In this document: positions 35,910-43,843 of the stretch, one piece after another
Layout of the letters: the number at the start of each line of letters is the position of its first letter
Position numbering within the stretch: the first letter of the stretch is position 1
From: Massilia niastensis DSM 21313
GTDB lineage: Bacteria; Pseudomonadota; Gammaproteobacteria; Burkholderiales; Burkholderiaceae_D
NCBI RefSeq assembly: GCF_000382345.1
Contig: NZ_KB908119.1
Span: forward strand, 1-54,261
Direction: 5' to 3'
DNA length: 54,261 bases
Program-made: the position numbers and the translations under genes
Notes under the pieces: model-generated
Database searches by the model: none
What the model was told of the DNA's origin: nothing
The model's input: only the letters and a program-made list of their open reading frames with translations

Positions 35910-37154
35910 TTACAGCGCGGCCAGCGCCGGATCCTTGTGGAAGCGGCCATCCTTCATGATGGCGCGCAGGTGGCTGCGGTCCTGCAGCACGGTCACGTCT
36001 TCCACCGGATTGCCGTCCAACAGCAGCAGGTCGGCCAGGAAGCCCGGACGGACCTGCCCCAGCTTGTCGCCCATGCCCATCAGTTCACCGCCCAGCAGGG
36101 TCGCCGCCGACAGCGCTTCCTCGGGGCTGTAGCCGAAGTGCTGGACGAACAGTTCCAGGTCGCGCGCGTTGCGGCCGTTCGGATTGAACGGAAAGCCGTA
36201 ATCGCCGCCCGGCAGGATCTTCAGGCCGCGCCGCTTCAGCTCGGGAATCAGCTTCTTCTGCAGTTCCAGCACCTCGGCCGCGCTGCGCTTCATGTGGCTC
36301 ATGTCGAAGTGCGGCGGCGGCGCCGCGTCCAGGGTCGCCTGGATGATGCCGATCGCCGGCGCGATGTAGATCTCGTCACGCCTGGCTTCCAGCATGTCGA
36401 GCGCTTCCTCGTCGGCATAGGTGCAGTGGTACAGCACCCTGAAATTGGCGCGCAGCGCCATCTTGATCGCCTCCGCCGCCTGCGCATGGCATGCCAGCCA
36501 GACGCCGGATTCGCGCGCCTGCTCGCCGGCCGCGCTGGCCTCTTCCTGGGTGTACAGCAGCTGCTGCGAGGCGCCGGGCATCAGCGCATCTTCGCCCGAC
36601 AGCAGGAACTTGACCGACTTGGCGCCGAGCGTCGCGCACTGCCGGACGAAGGCGCGCATCGCGTCCGGACCGCTGCCGTGGTCGGCGGTCTGGCCCGGGT
36701 CGAGCTCCTCGCCTTCCTGCGGCGGCGAACGTTCGATCGACGAAGCCACCAGGCGCGGACCTGGCATGCCGCCGCTGGTGATGAAACTGTTCAGCACCAC
36801 TTCGACCGTCTTGCTCAAGGCACCCGCCGAATACGCGCTGGTAAAGCCATGGTCGAGCAGGATGCGCGCGTTGCGCGCGGTGGTCAGCACCAGGTCTTCG
36901 GGCGGCAGCGCCATGCCGGGCACGAAGCGCTCGACCGAGCTTGGCCACGACAGGTGGGCATGGGCCTCGACCAGGCCGGGCATCAGGGTTCCGCCATGCC
37001 CATTGATGACTCGATCGCCCTCTTTGCGTTCGACGGTCTGGCCGGGAGCACTCACTTCGGTGATGCGATTGCCTTCCACACGCACGGCGCCGACTCCCGG
37101 ATGTGAGCGGGCGCCGTCGAAGATGCGTACGTTATCAAAAATAATCCCGCCCAC
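35910..37154 (-). CDS. Metal-dependent amidohydrolase
   Basis: This protein of about 414 residues is of the amidohydrolase superfamily, imidazolonepropionase/prolidase-like branch. The metal-site pattern is present: PGLVEAHAHLS, KSVKFLLSGED (possible carboxylated lysine), LACHAQAAEA, LYHCTYADEE and LPGGDYGFP. There is no signal peptide. GTG 37154 is preferred because CAGGAGACAACACC precedes it; ATG 37178 lacks a ribosome site. It should hydrolyse an amide, lactone or related bond of the substrate. An operator-like motif lies about 80 bases upstream. Confidence 0.78.
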   Translation of the reverse strand: MGGIIFDNVRIFDGARSHPGVGAVRVEGNRITEVSAPGQTVERKEGDRVINGHGGTLMPGLVEAHAHLSWPSSVERFVPGMALPPEDLVLTTARNARILLDHGFTSAYSAGALSKTVEVVLNSFITSGGMPGPRLVASSIERSPPQEGEELDPGQTADHGSGPDAMRAFVRQCATLGAKSVKFLLSGEDALMPGASQQLLYTQEEASAAGEQARESGVWLACHAQAAEAIKMALRANFRVLYHCTYADEEALDMLEARRDEIYIAPAIGIIQATLDAAPPPHFDMSHMKRSAAEVLELQKKLIPELKRRGLKILPGGDYGFPFNPNGRNARDLELFVQHFGYSPEEALSAATLLGGELMGMGDKLGQVRPGFLADLLLLDGNPVEDVTVLQDRSHLRAIMKDGRFHKDPALAAL

Positions 37155-37233
37155 GGTGTTGTCTCCTGTTATTTGCATCGAATGAAGGGCTTCAGCTTAG
37201 CGGCGCCGCTGCGGCAGCCAAAGCCTAATTTGG

Positions 37234-37248
37234 CGATACCTGCTATCG
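37234..37248 (-). promoter_or_regulatory. Operator-like motif copy 2, upstream of the amidohydrolase
   Basis: CGATACCTGCTATCG, a palindrome with arms CGATA and TATCG around CCTGC. It is the most symmetric of three copies and lies in the gap between the second GH1 gene and the amidohydrolase gene. Confidence 0.6.
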
Positions 37249-37291
37249 TCAGCGGACGTCCTGTACCAGCACCCGGCACGTCACCTGGCAG

Positions 37292-38641
37292 TCAGATCCC
37301 GTTGGCCTTGGCGATTTTCCCGAGCACGTAGGCGCTCGGCTTGATGGTGCGTTTCATCGTGCCGCGGTCGACGCCGATCAGGCCAAAGCGCGGACCGTAG
37401 CCGAAGATCCACTCGAACTTGTCGATCAGCGACCAGTGGATGTAGCCGCGCACGTCGATGCTATCCTTCAGGCAGTTCGCCACGCTTTGCACCGCGGTGT
37501 TGATGTAGGCGACGCGGCGGGCATCGTTGTCGGTCGAGATGCCGTTCTCGGTCACGTAGATCGGCAGCTTCACGTTTTGGGCCGTGTAGCGGAGGGTTGC
37601 CTCGAGCGCCTGCCGGTAGTATTCCATGTGGCCGGTGGTGATTTCGGCATCCTTCGGCGGCGGCCGCACGCCGTCCTGCCCGATCAGTTCGCGGGTATAG
37701 GTCTGCACCCCGATGAAGTCGCCATTGCGGGTGATCGCCTTGAACCACGGTTCGTAGGCGATGGCGCGCTTGCGCTCAACCATGGCCTCGCCGCCGTCCA
37801 CGGCCTGGTCGTCGGCGATCGCGATCGACAGGCCGACCGGAAGTTTTGGATCGACCGACTTGATCGCCTTGTAGCCCAGTTCATGCGCCTGCAATAGGCC
37901 AGCTTCGATCTTCGCGAAGTCGCCGAAGATCCACGCCGAGAATTTGCCGGTGCCGCTCAGCTGGCCCGCCTTCGCCAGCATCTCGCGCATGCGCGGGTTG
38001 TCGGCCATGCCCGACAGCGGGCCTGGGATGCCGAACAGCAGGCGCGGCAGGTTCGGCTCGTTGAAGGTGGTGGCGACGTCCATCAGGTGTCCGAGGTGGC
38101 GCGCCACCTTGTCGCAGTAGCGCGCATACAGCTGCGCCGACCCTTCCGCCTCCCAGCCGCCCCTGGCCGCGAACCAGCGCGGATTGACGAAGTGGTTGAA
38201 GCTGACCATGGTCTTGATGCCGCGTTTACGGCAGGCTTGCAGGACGTCGCGGTAATGCTCCAGCGCGGCGACAGAGAACATGCCCTCCACCGGCTCGACG
38301 CGGGCCCATTCGATGGAAAAGCGGAAGGTGTTCAGGCCGACCGAGGCCAGCATGGCGATATCCTGGTCGAACAGGCGGTAGTGGTCGACCGCGGAACCGG
38401 ACGGCTCCTTGAACTCGGTGGGCTGGAGATTCTCGAGGAACCAGGCGTCGCTGGCGACGTTGTCGCCTTCGGCCTGGTGGCCCGCGATGGCCGCGCCCCA
38501 CAGGAAGCCTTTCGGGAAGCCGCGGCCGGCCTTGGCCGCGGCGCTCACGGCGTCGGGCAGCAGCGCGGCGCCCGCCAGCGCCGTGCCCATGCCCAACAGA
38601 TTGCGACCTCGTGCGTTATGTCCGTTCTTGAATTGTGCCAT
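37292..38641 (-). CDS. Exported GH1 beta-glucosidase, second
   Basis: This 449-residue GH1 enzyme is a paralogue of the one at 33508. Acid/base Glu195 lies in TTFNEPNLP and nucleophile Glu365 in IYVTENGIST. FLWGAAIAGHQAEGD and GYIHWSLIDKFEWIFGY match the family. The N-terminus (RGRNLLGMGTALAGAALLP) looks like an export signal. ATG 38641 with AAGAGAC upstream is chosen; the frame is open further but without support. Compared with the first GH1 it has an insertion (about 205-240), which may change glycan or aglycone specificity. Confidence 0.87.
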   Translation of the reverse strand: MAQFKNGHNARGRNLLGMGTALAGAALLPDAVSAAAKAGRGFPKGFLWGAAIAGHQAEGDNVASDAWFLENLQPTEFKEPSGSAVDHYRLFDQDIAMLASVGLNTFRFSIEWARVEPVEGMFSVAALEHYRDVLQACRKRGIKTMVSFNHFVNPRWFAARGGWEAEGSAQLYARYCDKVARHLGHLMDVATTFNEPNLPRLLFGIPGPLSGMADNPRMREMLAKAGQLSGTGKFSAWIFGDFAKIEAGLLQAHELGYKAIKSVDPKLPVGLSIAIADDQAVDGGEAMVERKRAIAYEPWFKAITRNGDFIGVQTYTRELIGQDGVRPPPKDAEITTGHMEYYRQALEATLRYTAQNVKLPIYVTENGISTDNDARRVAYINTAVQSVANCLKDSIDVRGYIHWSLIDKFEWIFGYGPRFGLIGVDRGTMKRTIKPSAYVLGKIAKANGI

Positions 38642-38712
38642 GCTAGTCTCTTGTCTTGTTGTGTGAACATGTCCGATGCCGGCGGGCGCAATCGCGGCCG
38701 CCGGCATCCGTT

Positions 38713-40293
38713 TTACTTCAGGCGTTGCTGCAGTCCGGCCACCAGCTCCAGCAGCGCTTCGCCGTTGTCGGCCACGCCGTACACGTAGCGGTCCGGGCGC
38801 ACGACCGACGCGCGGCATTGATGGCGTTCGAACCAGCCTGCCAGCACGCCATCAAGTTCGCCAGCCTCGATGCAGTGCTGCGCGTTCGAGAACCGCTGTT
38901 CGCCCGGCGCCATGCACACCAAGGTGCCGAGCGATTGCGCCAGCGGCAGGAGTCCGGGCGGCAGCTGCGCCAGGGGCAGGGTGGTGACGATGTGCCAGCC
39001 GGTGCCGGCCACGTCGTCCAGCAGCGCCGGGCCGCCGGGACCGGCCACGCGCGGCTGCGGGAACAGGCTGCCGGTGCCGCTGTGGGCGCCGTCGTCCAGC
39101 AGTCCGCTGCTCAGCGGCGGGATGATGTCCTGGCGCGGCACCGTCCTGATCGTACCGCCGGCGGCGGCGATCAGGCTGGCGTCGCGGTTCCGTGCCGCCG
39201 CCACGTCGCGTTCGCAGATGACGGCGCCGATCTCCTTGATGCGCGTGGTCAGGCGGCGCACATGCTCGCGGCGTTCCTCGGCATAGGTATCGAGCAGCGC
39301 GTCGCGCGCGGCGCCGGTGAGCACCGCATTCAGCTTCCACACCAGGTTGGCGACGTCGCGCACGCCCTGGCACATGCCCTGCCCCAGGAACGGCGGCTGC
39401 TGGTGCGCGGCGTCGCCGGCGATGAACACCCGTCCGTTGCGCCACTCGCGCGCCACCAGGGCGTGGAAGCGGTAGCTGGCCTGGCGCCACAGGGTGGCGT
39501 CCTCTGGACCGATCCAGCGTTTCAATACGCTCCAGGCGCCCTCCTCGGTCGCCATATACGCCGGATCCTCGCCCGGCAGCAGCGAGATTTCCCAGCGCCG
39601 ATGGTTGCCCGGGCCGATCACGTAGGTGCAGGGACGCTCCGGTTCGCAGTACTGCACGCTGGTCCTGGGCAGCTTGGCCAGGCCTTGCTCGTTGACCTGC
39701 ACGTCGACCACCAGCCATGGCTCGTCGAACTGCAGGTCCTCGAGCTCGATCCCGACCGCTTCACGGACGGCGCTGGAAGCGCCGTCGCAACCGATCACGT
39801 AGCGCGCATGCACGCTCGCTCCCTTGCCATCGGCGCCTTGCAGGCGCACGGTGACGCCCTGGCCATCCTGTTCCAGGCCGGTGAAGCGCTGGCCCAGGAC
39901 CACGTCGACGTCGGGGTGCGCCTGCACGTGCTCGCGCAGGGCGCGCTCGACCGGCGGCTGGGTGAACACCATCGACGGCGTATGGCCGAGCGGATAAGGC
40001 GGCTCCACGGTGGCCAGCCGCTTGATCAGCTGGCCGCCCACGCCATAGTATTCGGACGGCGTGAACGGTTCGCAGAACGGCGCGACCGCATCCTGCAGGC
40101 CGAGGTTCTGGAACACGCGCATGATCTCGTGGTCGAGGGCGATCGCGCGCGGCTTCGGATAGACCTCGTCCGTGCGGTCCACCACCAGGGTGCGCACGCC
40201 GGCCTGGCCGAGCAGCGCCGCGGCCACCGCGCCCGACGGGCCGAAGCCCACCACCACGACGTCGTAGCTGGACTGGTCGCGCAGGCTGCTCAT
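38713..40293 (-). CDS. FAD-dependent aromatic hydroxylase, MhpA-like
   Basis: This 526-residue flavoprotein monooxygenase of the phenol hydroxylase/MhpA group has GFGPSG (16-21) for FAD, the DG motif in VIGCDGASSAVRE, the GD motif in VFIAGDAAHQQPPFLGQGM and a thioredoxin-like C-terminal domain. It should hydroxylate an aromatic ring with NAD(P)H and O2, often making a catechol. It overlaps the preceding gene by four bases (ATGA), so the two are coupled. The extradiol dioxygenase of the same series would cleave the catechol. Confidence 0.85.
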   Translation of the reverse strand: MSSLRDQSSYDVVVVGFGPSGAVAAALLGQAGVRTLVVDRTDEVYPKPRAIALDHEIMRVFQNLGLQDAVAPFCEPFTPSEYYGVGGQLIKRLATVEPPYPLGHTPSMVFTQPPVERALREHVQAHPDVDVVLGQRFTGLEQDGQGVTVRLQGADGKGASVHARYVIGCDGASSAVREAVGIELEDLQFDEPWLVVDVQVNEQGLAKLPRTSVQYCEPERPCTYVIGPGNHRRWEISLLPGEDPAYMATEEGAWSVLKRWIGPEDATLWRQASYRFHALVAREWRNGRVFIAGDAAHQQPPFLGQGMCQGVRDVANLVWKLNAVLTGAARDALLDTYAEERREHVRRLTTRIKEIGAVICERDVAAARNRDASLIAAAGGTIRTVPRQDIIPPLSSGLLDDGAHSGTGSLFPQPRVAGPGGPALLDDVAGTGWHIVTTLPLAQLPPGLLPLAQSLGTLVCMAPGEQRFSNAQHCIEAGELDGVLAGWFERHQCRASVVRPDRYVYGVADNGEALLELVAGLQQRLK

Positions 40294-41162
40294 GGCTTGA
40301 CTTCGTTCTCGATCTGGTTGACCAGCAGGCCCACGCCTTCGATCTCGACTTCGATCGTGTCGCCGTCCTTCATCCACACCGGCGGCACGCGCGACTGGCC
40401 CACGCCGGCCGGGGTGCCCATGGCGATCACGTCGCCCGGCTCCAGGGTCAGGCATTCGGACAACAGGGCGATGGTCTCGGCCACGTCCCAGATCATGTCG
40501 GTCGTGTTCGCGTCCTGCATGACCTGGCCGTTCAGGCGCGACTGGATGCGCAGGCCCGCGCCGCCGGCCGGCAGCTCGTCGGCGCTGACCAGCACCGGGC
40601 CGAAGGCGCCGGTACGGTCGAAGTTTTTACCGATCGTCCATTGCGGAGTGCGCTTCTGGTAGTCGCGCACCGAGATGTCGTTGAAGCAGGCGTAGCCGAA
40701 CACATGGTCGAGCGCATCCTCGCGCTTGACGTGGCGCGCGGTCTTGCCGATCACCACGGCCAGCTCGGCCTCGTAGTCGAAGCGTTCCGACACCAGCGGC
40801 AGCGGCGACGCTTCGCCGTGGCCCAGCAGCGAGGTGGTGGCGCGCAGGAAGAACCTCGGGTAGGTCGGCTTGTCGCGGCCGCTCTCGGCGGCATGGTCAT
40901 AATAATTCAGGCCCAGGCAGACGGTCTTGCCCGGCTCGGGCACGACCGGCGCTAGCGCCAGGCCGGCTAGCGGCTGGCGCTCGCCTGGCGCCGCCAGTTC
41001 GATGGCGCGGCGCGCGGCGCCCACCAGGTCGACCCCGGCCAGCAGTGCCTGGCGCGCATCAAACGGTACCTCTGGCAGCATGCGGTTCTGGTCGATGATG
41101 GTGTCGCCATCGACAACGGCCAGGCGGGCGGTGCCCTCGGCAAGGTAGCTGGTGAATTTCAA
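40290..41162 (-). CDS. Fumarylacetoacetate hydrolase family protein
   Basis: This 290-residue enzyme has a metal-binding core seen in FDYEAELAVVIGK and VRDYQKRTPQWTIGKNFD, followed by GPVLV and DVIAMGTPAGVG. Members are acylpyruvate hydrolases, 2-oxo-acid hydratases or decarboxylases of ring-cleavage pathways. The start is TTG at 41162 with ACAGGAG eight bases upstream; the frame before it is not supported. It lies 23 bases after the dioxygenase and overlaps the hydroxylase by four bases. Confidence 0.85.
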   Translation of the reverse strand: MKFTSYLAEGTARLAVVDGDTIIDQNRMLPEVPFDARQALLAGVDLVGAARRAIELAAPGERQPLAGLALAPVVPEPGKTVCLGLNYYDHAAESGRDKPTYPRFFLRATTSLLGHGEASPLPLVSERFDYEAELAVVIGKTARHVKREDALDHVFGYACFNDISVRDYQKRTPQWTIGKNFDRTGAFGPVLVSADELPAGGAGLRIQSRLNGQVMQDANTTDMIWDVAETIALLSECLTLEPGDVIAMGTPAGVGQSRVPPVWMKDGDTIEVEIEGVGLLVNQIENEVKP

Positions 41163-41185
41163 GGTTTTCTCCTGTCGGTTGATGC

Positions 41186-42088
41186 TTATTGTTCGATGAA
41201 ACGGATTTTCTTCTGGGCCTGCTTGATGCGGTCGGACAGCGGTTTCGACACGCCCCACTGGTCGAAGCGCCTAGCCGGCCAGCCCCAGTCGGACGGGCCG
41301 CCGGTCCGGTAGCTGTCGTCGACCTGCAGCACGTCGGCGGTGTATTCGATGACGAAATCGTCCGGGCCGACGAAATACGAGAACACGTTATTGCCTGGGC
41401 CATGGCGGCCCACGCCCCATTCGATCGGCCAGCCGGCATCACTCATGCGGCCGGCGCCGCGCATCGCGGCCTCGAGATCCGGCATGACGAAGGCAATGTG
41501 GTTCAGCGTATTGGCATCCGAATCGGCCAGCGCGATACTGTGGTGGTCGTTGTTGCAGCGCATGAAGGCCATGATCTTCGTTCGGTCGGACAGGCAAAAG
41601 CCGAGCGCTTCCTCGAAGAATCGCTGGGCAACCGCCACGTCGGTACTGTTAAACACGACGTGGGTGATGTGCTCCGGCGCATCGCGGTGGGCGCGATCGA
41701 GTGCCTCGAGGTGGCGCGCGTCGCCGTGCACGAAGCGCAGGATCCTGCCTTGCGGGTCATTGATGACGACCGCCGTGCCGCCGCCTGCTTCCGCGAGCGG
41801 CTGCGGCCCGGAGACGACCGTGCCGCCGGCGGCCGGGATGCGCGCCGTTATCGCGTCTACGTCGGCCAAACTGGCGACGCTGAAGGTGACGTTCCGCACA
41901 TCCGGCTTGCTGCTGCGGTGCAGGGGCAGGATGTGATGGAAGCTGCCGGAACCGCGCAGGTAGGCCGCATCATCGGTACGCGCCACGGTCTGCAAGTTCC
42001 AGGTACTGGTTTAAAAGCGCTCGGCCGCACCGAGGTCGGTGACGCCGATAGCGATGCTGCGTAGCTGGTCGGCTGGGGATGCTGGCAT
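41186..42088 (-). pseudogene. Extradiol ring-cleavage dioxygenase (VOC), internal stop
   Basis: This two-domain type I extradiol dioxygenase has metal ligands visible in ITHVVF (His), LNHIAFV (His) and FVIEYTADV (Glu). The natural start is ATG 42088 with AAGGAG upstream: MPASPADQLRSIAIGVTDLG continues with AAERF. Then TAA at 42011-42013 interrupts, where a tyrosine codon would be expected, and the frame goes on with TSTWNLQTVARTD. Only a late start at 41995 (TTG) remains, without a ribosome site. Ring cleavage is therefore probably lost in this strain. Confidence 0.8.
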
Positions 42089-42096
42089 GGAACTCC

Positions 42097-42390
42097 TTAT
42101 GCTTCAGTGCCGAGCGCGAGGAAGCGCGGGGCGATATGGGTTGTCGGTTGCGCGCGCACGACCGGGTCGAGGATCCCCGCGGCGATGCAGGCAGCGGCCC
42201 AGGCCTTGCCGGTGGCGATATCGACACGCAGCATGCTGGCGTCGTCTTTGCGCTGCAAGGCCACCGGATGGCCGGACGCATCCAACCCCACCAGCGCAAC
42301 CGGCGGCATGCCGGCCTTGCGCGCCGCAAACAGGGCCTCGCTGACGATTCGGTTGGCCTGCACGAGGGTCACTGCACCGCTATCACTCAT
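42097..42390 (-). CDS. Short GlcG/HbpS-like (DUF336) protein
   Basis: This 97-residue protein has the first half of the HbpS/GlcG fold: LVQANRIVSEALFAARKAG, VGLDASGHPVALQRKDDAS, VDIATGKAWAA. Usual members have about 140 residues, with a conserved GGxP region that is missing here, so the C-terminal part seems deleted or replaced (PTTHIAPRFLALGTEA). Ribosome site GGAGTG. It stands between the transporter and dioxygenase genes; such proteins often accompany aromatic or glycolate catabolic genes. Confidence 0.65.
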   Translation of the reverse strand: MSDSGAVTLVQANRIVSEALFAARKAGMPPVALVGLDASGHPVALQRKDDASMLRVDIATGKAWAAACIAAGILDPVVRAQPTTHIAPRFLALGTEA

Positions 42391-42407
42391 ACTGCACTCC
42401 GCTTGGA

Positions 42408-43567
42408 TTAGATCGTTGGTAACGCTGCGGCCGCGCCTGCACGGCGCGCCACCAGCGAAAAGAAGAGGGTCGCAGCAATGCCCACCACCGCCGCCAACAT
42501 GGTCAGGCCACCGAAGCCGGCGCGCATCGCCACTGCTCCGGCCAGCGCCGGGCCGATCGCAGAGCCCGTCATCATCATCGCCGGAGTGGAGGCCAGCGAG
42601 CGGCCGCTCGGGTCGAGCCGGGCAATCAGGCCGAACAGAAAGGTGTGCATGAAGATCAGCACCGTCGCATACACGCTGGCTGCCAGCGCGTAGCCGATAT
42701 AGCTGGTCGACTGCGTGATGGTGACGGCCAGGATGGCTTGCAAGGGTGCCGCTACCAGCGCGACCCGCGCCGGGTTCAGGCGCTTTTGCAGCAGTCCCGC
42801 GAGCGCGGCCGGCAACAGGTTGACCAGGCCGCATACCACCAGCAGCGCATTGACCTGCTCTTGGCTGAAGCCGCGCATGATGCCGACCCGGTCCAACATG
42901 CTGTGAGTAAGCGCCTGGTTCAGCGCCATGCTGTTGACGCCGAAGATCGCAAACCACGCGGCGCGCGGCAGCGGCGCGGCCGTCGCACCTAATTGAACGC
43001 GGCTGGTCACTTGGGGAAGCCCAGTGCGCTCACTGCCGCCAGAGCCATGAGGCCATCGAATACCTTGAACAGCACGCTACCGCCGTGAAGCGCGATCGCG
43101 GGCGGCACCGCCGCATAGAAGATGATCGCAGCCACGCCCAGCGCTGTGCCGACGATGGCGAACAGCTTGTGCGGATTGCTGCTGCGGCCGATGGTGCCAT
43201 GCGTGACCGGCAGCGCCATGCCGGCGGCGGCACCGACCGCCAGATGCAGCAGGGCCAGCACGCCGAAGCTGGTGGCCTGGGCGGCGCCATAGAAGGCCAG
43301 TGCGGCGACGCCATACCGGGCAACCACGCAGGCGCTGCGCGGCAGCCGGTTGAAGGTGGGCGCGGCGACCAGGCTGGCTGCGACCGCGTGCCAGAAAGGC
43401 GGTGACGATCATGCCGGCATGTTCCAGGTCGAAACCATAGTGCTGTACCAGCGCGCCGACCCAGAGCGGCAAGGCAACCAGGTCGACCATGCCGACGAAG
43501 TGGCAGAGCATGAGGGTGGCGCGTCCGCGCAAGCTGTCCGGGCCGCAGCAAGAGGACGAGTGTGCAT
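42408..43567 (-). pseudogene. MFS transporter, broken into three frames
   Basis: The helices are spread over three frames: LMLCHFVGMVDLVALPLWVG to MIVTAFLA (about 43395-43530), VARYGVAALAFYGAAQATS to ALGFPK (43007-43330), and RAAWFAIFGVNSMALNQAL to the end (42408-43010). Frameshifts lie near 43540, near 43395 and at 43008, where a GTG overlaps the TGA. The gene would have been first in the minus-strand series, facing the TonB-dependent receptor. It was probably the inner-membrane importer of the aromatic substrate. Confidence 0.75.
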
Positions 43568-43691
43568 GGGATGTCTCCGTTATCGTTTTTGACAACGATA
43601 TCAGCGCAGCAGCTAGCCTCGAAGCCCAGAGTTGCAATACGACGTATCAGCGCATTCGATTGATCAGCGCTTGATCATCACTTTCCGCCGG

Positions 43692-43706
43692 CGATAGCTG
43701 GTATCA
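43692..43706. promoter_or_regulatory. Operator-like motif copy 3, divergent promoter region
   Basis: CGATAGCTGGTATCA, which reversed is TGATACCAGCTATCG and so matches copies 1 and 2. It lies midway between the divergent MFS pseudogene and the TonB-dependent receptor gene and could control both. Confidence 0.6.
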
Positions 43707-43843
43707 CGGATTACGACTTTAGAACCGCCGAGTCCCGTGCCTATACTTGATTCGACTGTGCTGGAGCGCAAGACTCCGGCCATGCCAGCAAACACACATC
43801 ACAACACGCCGTCCGACGGGACCGGCATACAACAGGAGACGAC

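Noticed and set aside
34944..37106. Long plus-strand open frame of about 720 codons
   Set aside because: It lies opposite the alpha/beta hydrolase and amidohydrolase genes, has arginine- and glutamine-rich low-complexity content and no domain. It is a GC-rich antisense shadow.
38656..40662. Long plus-strand open frame of about 668 codons
   Set aside because: It is antisense to the FAD hydroxylase and the fumarylacetoacetate-type gene, without motifs; a composition effect.
41993..41995. TTG 41995 as the true start of the extradiol dioxygenase
   Set aside because: A normal start with AAGGAG at 42088 and conserved N-terminal residues lie upstream in the same frame, interrupted only by one stop codon.
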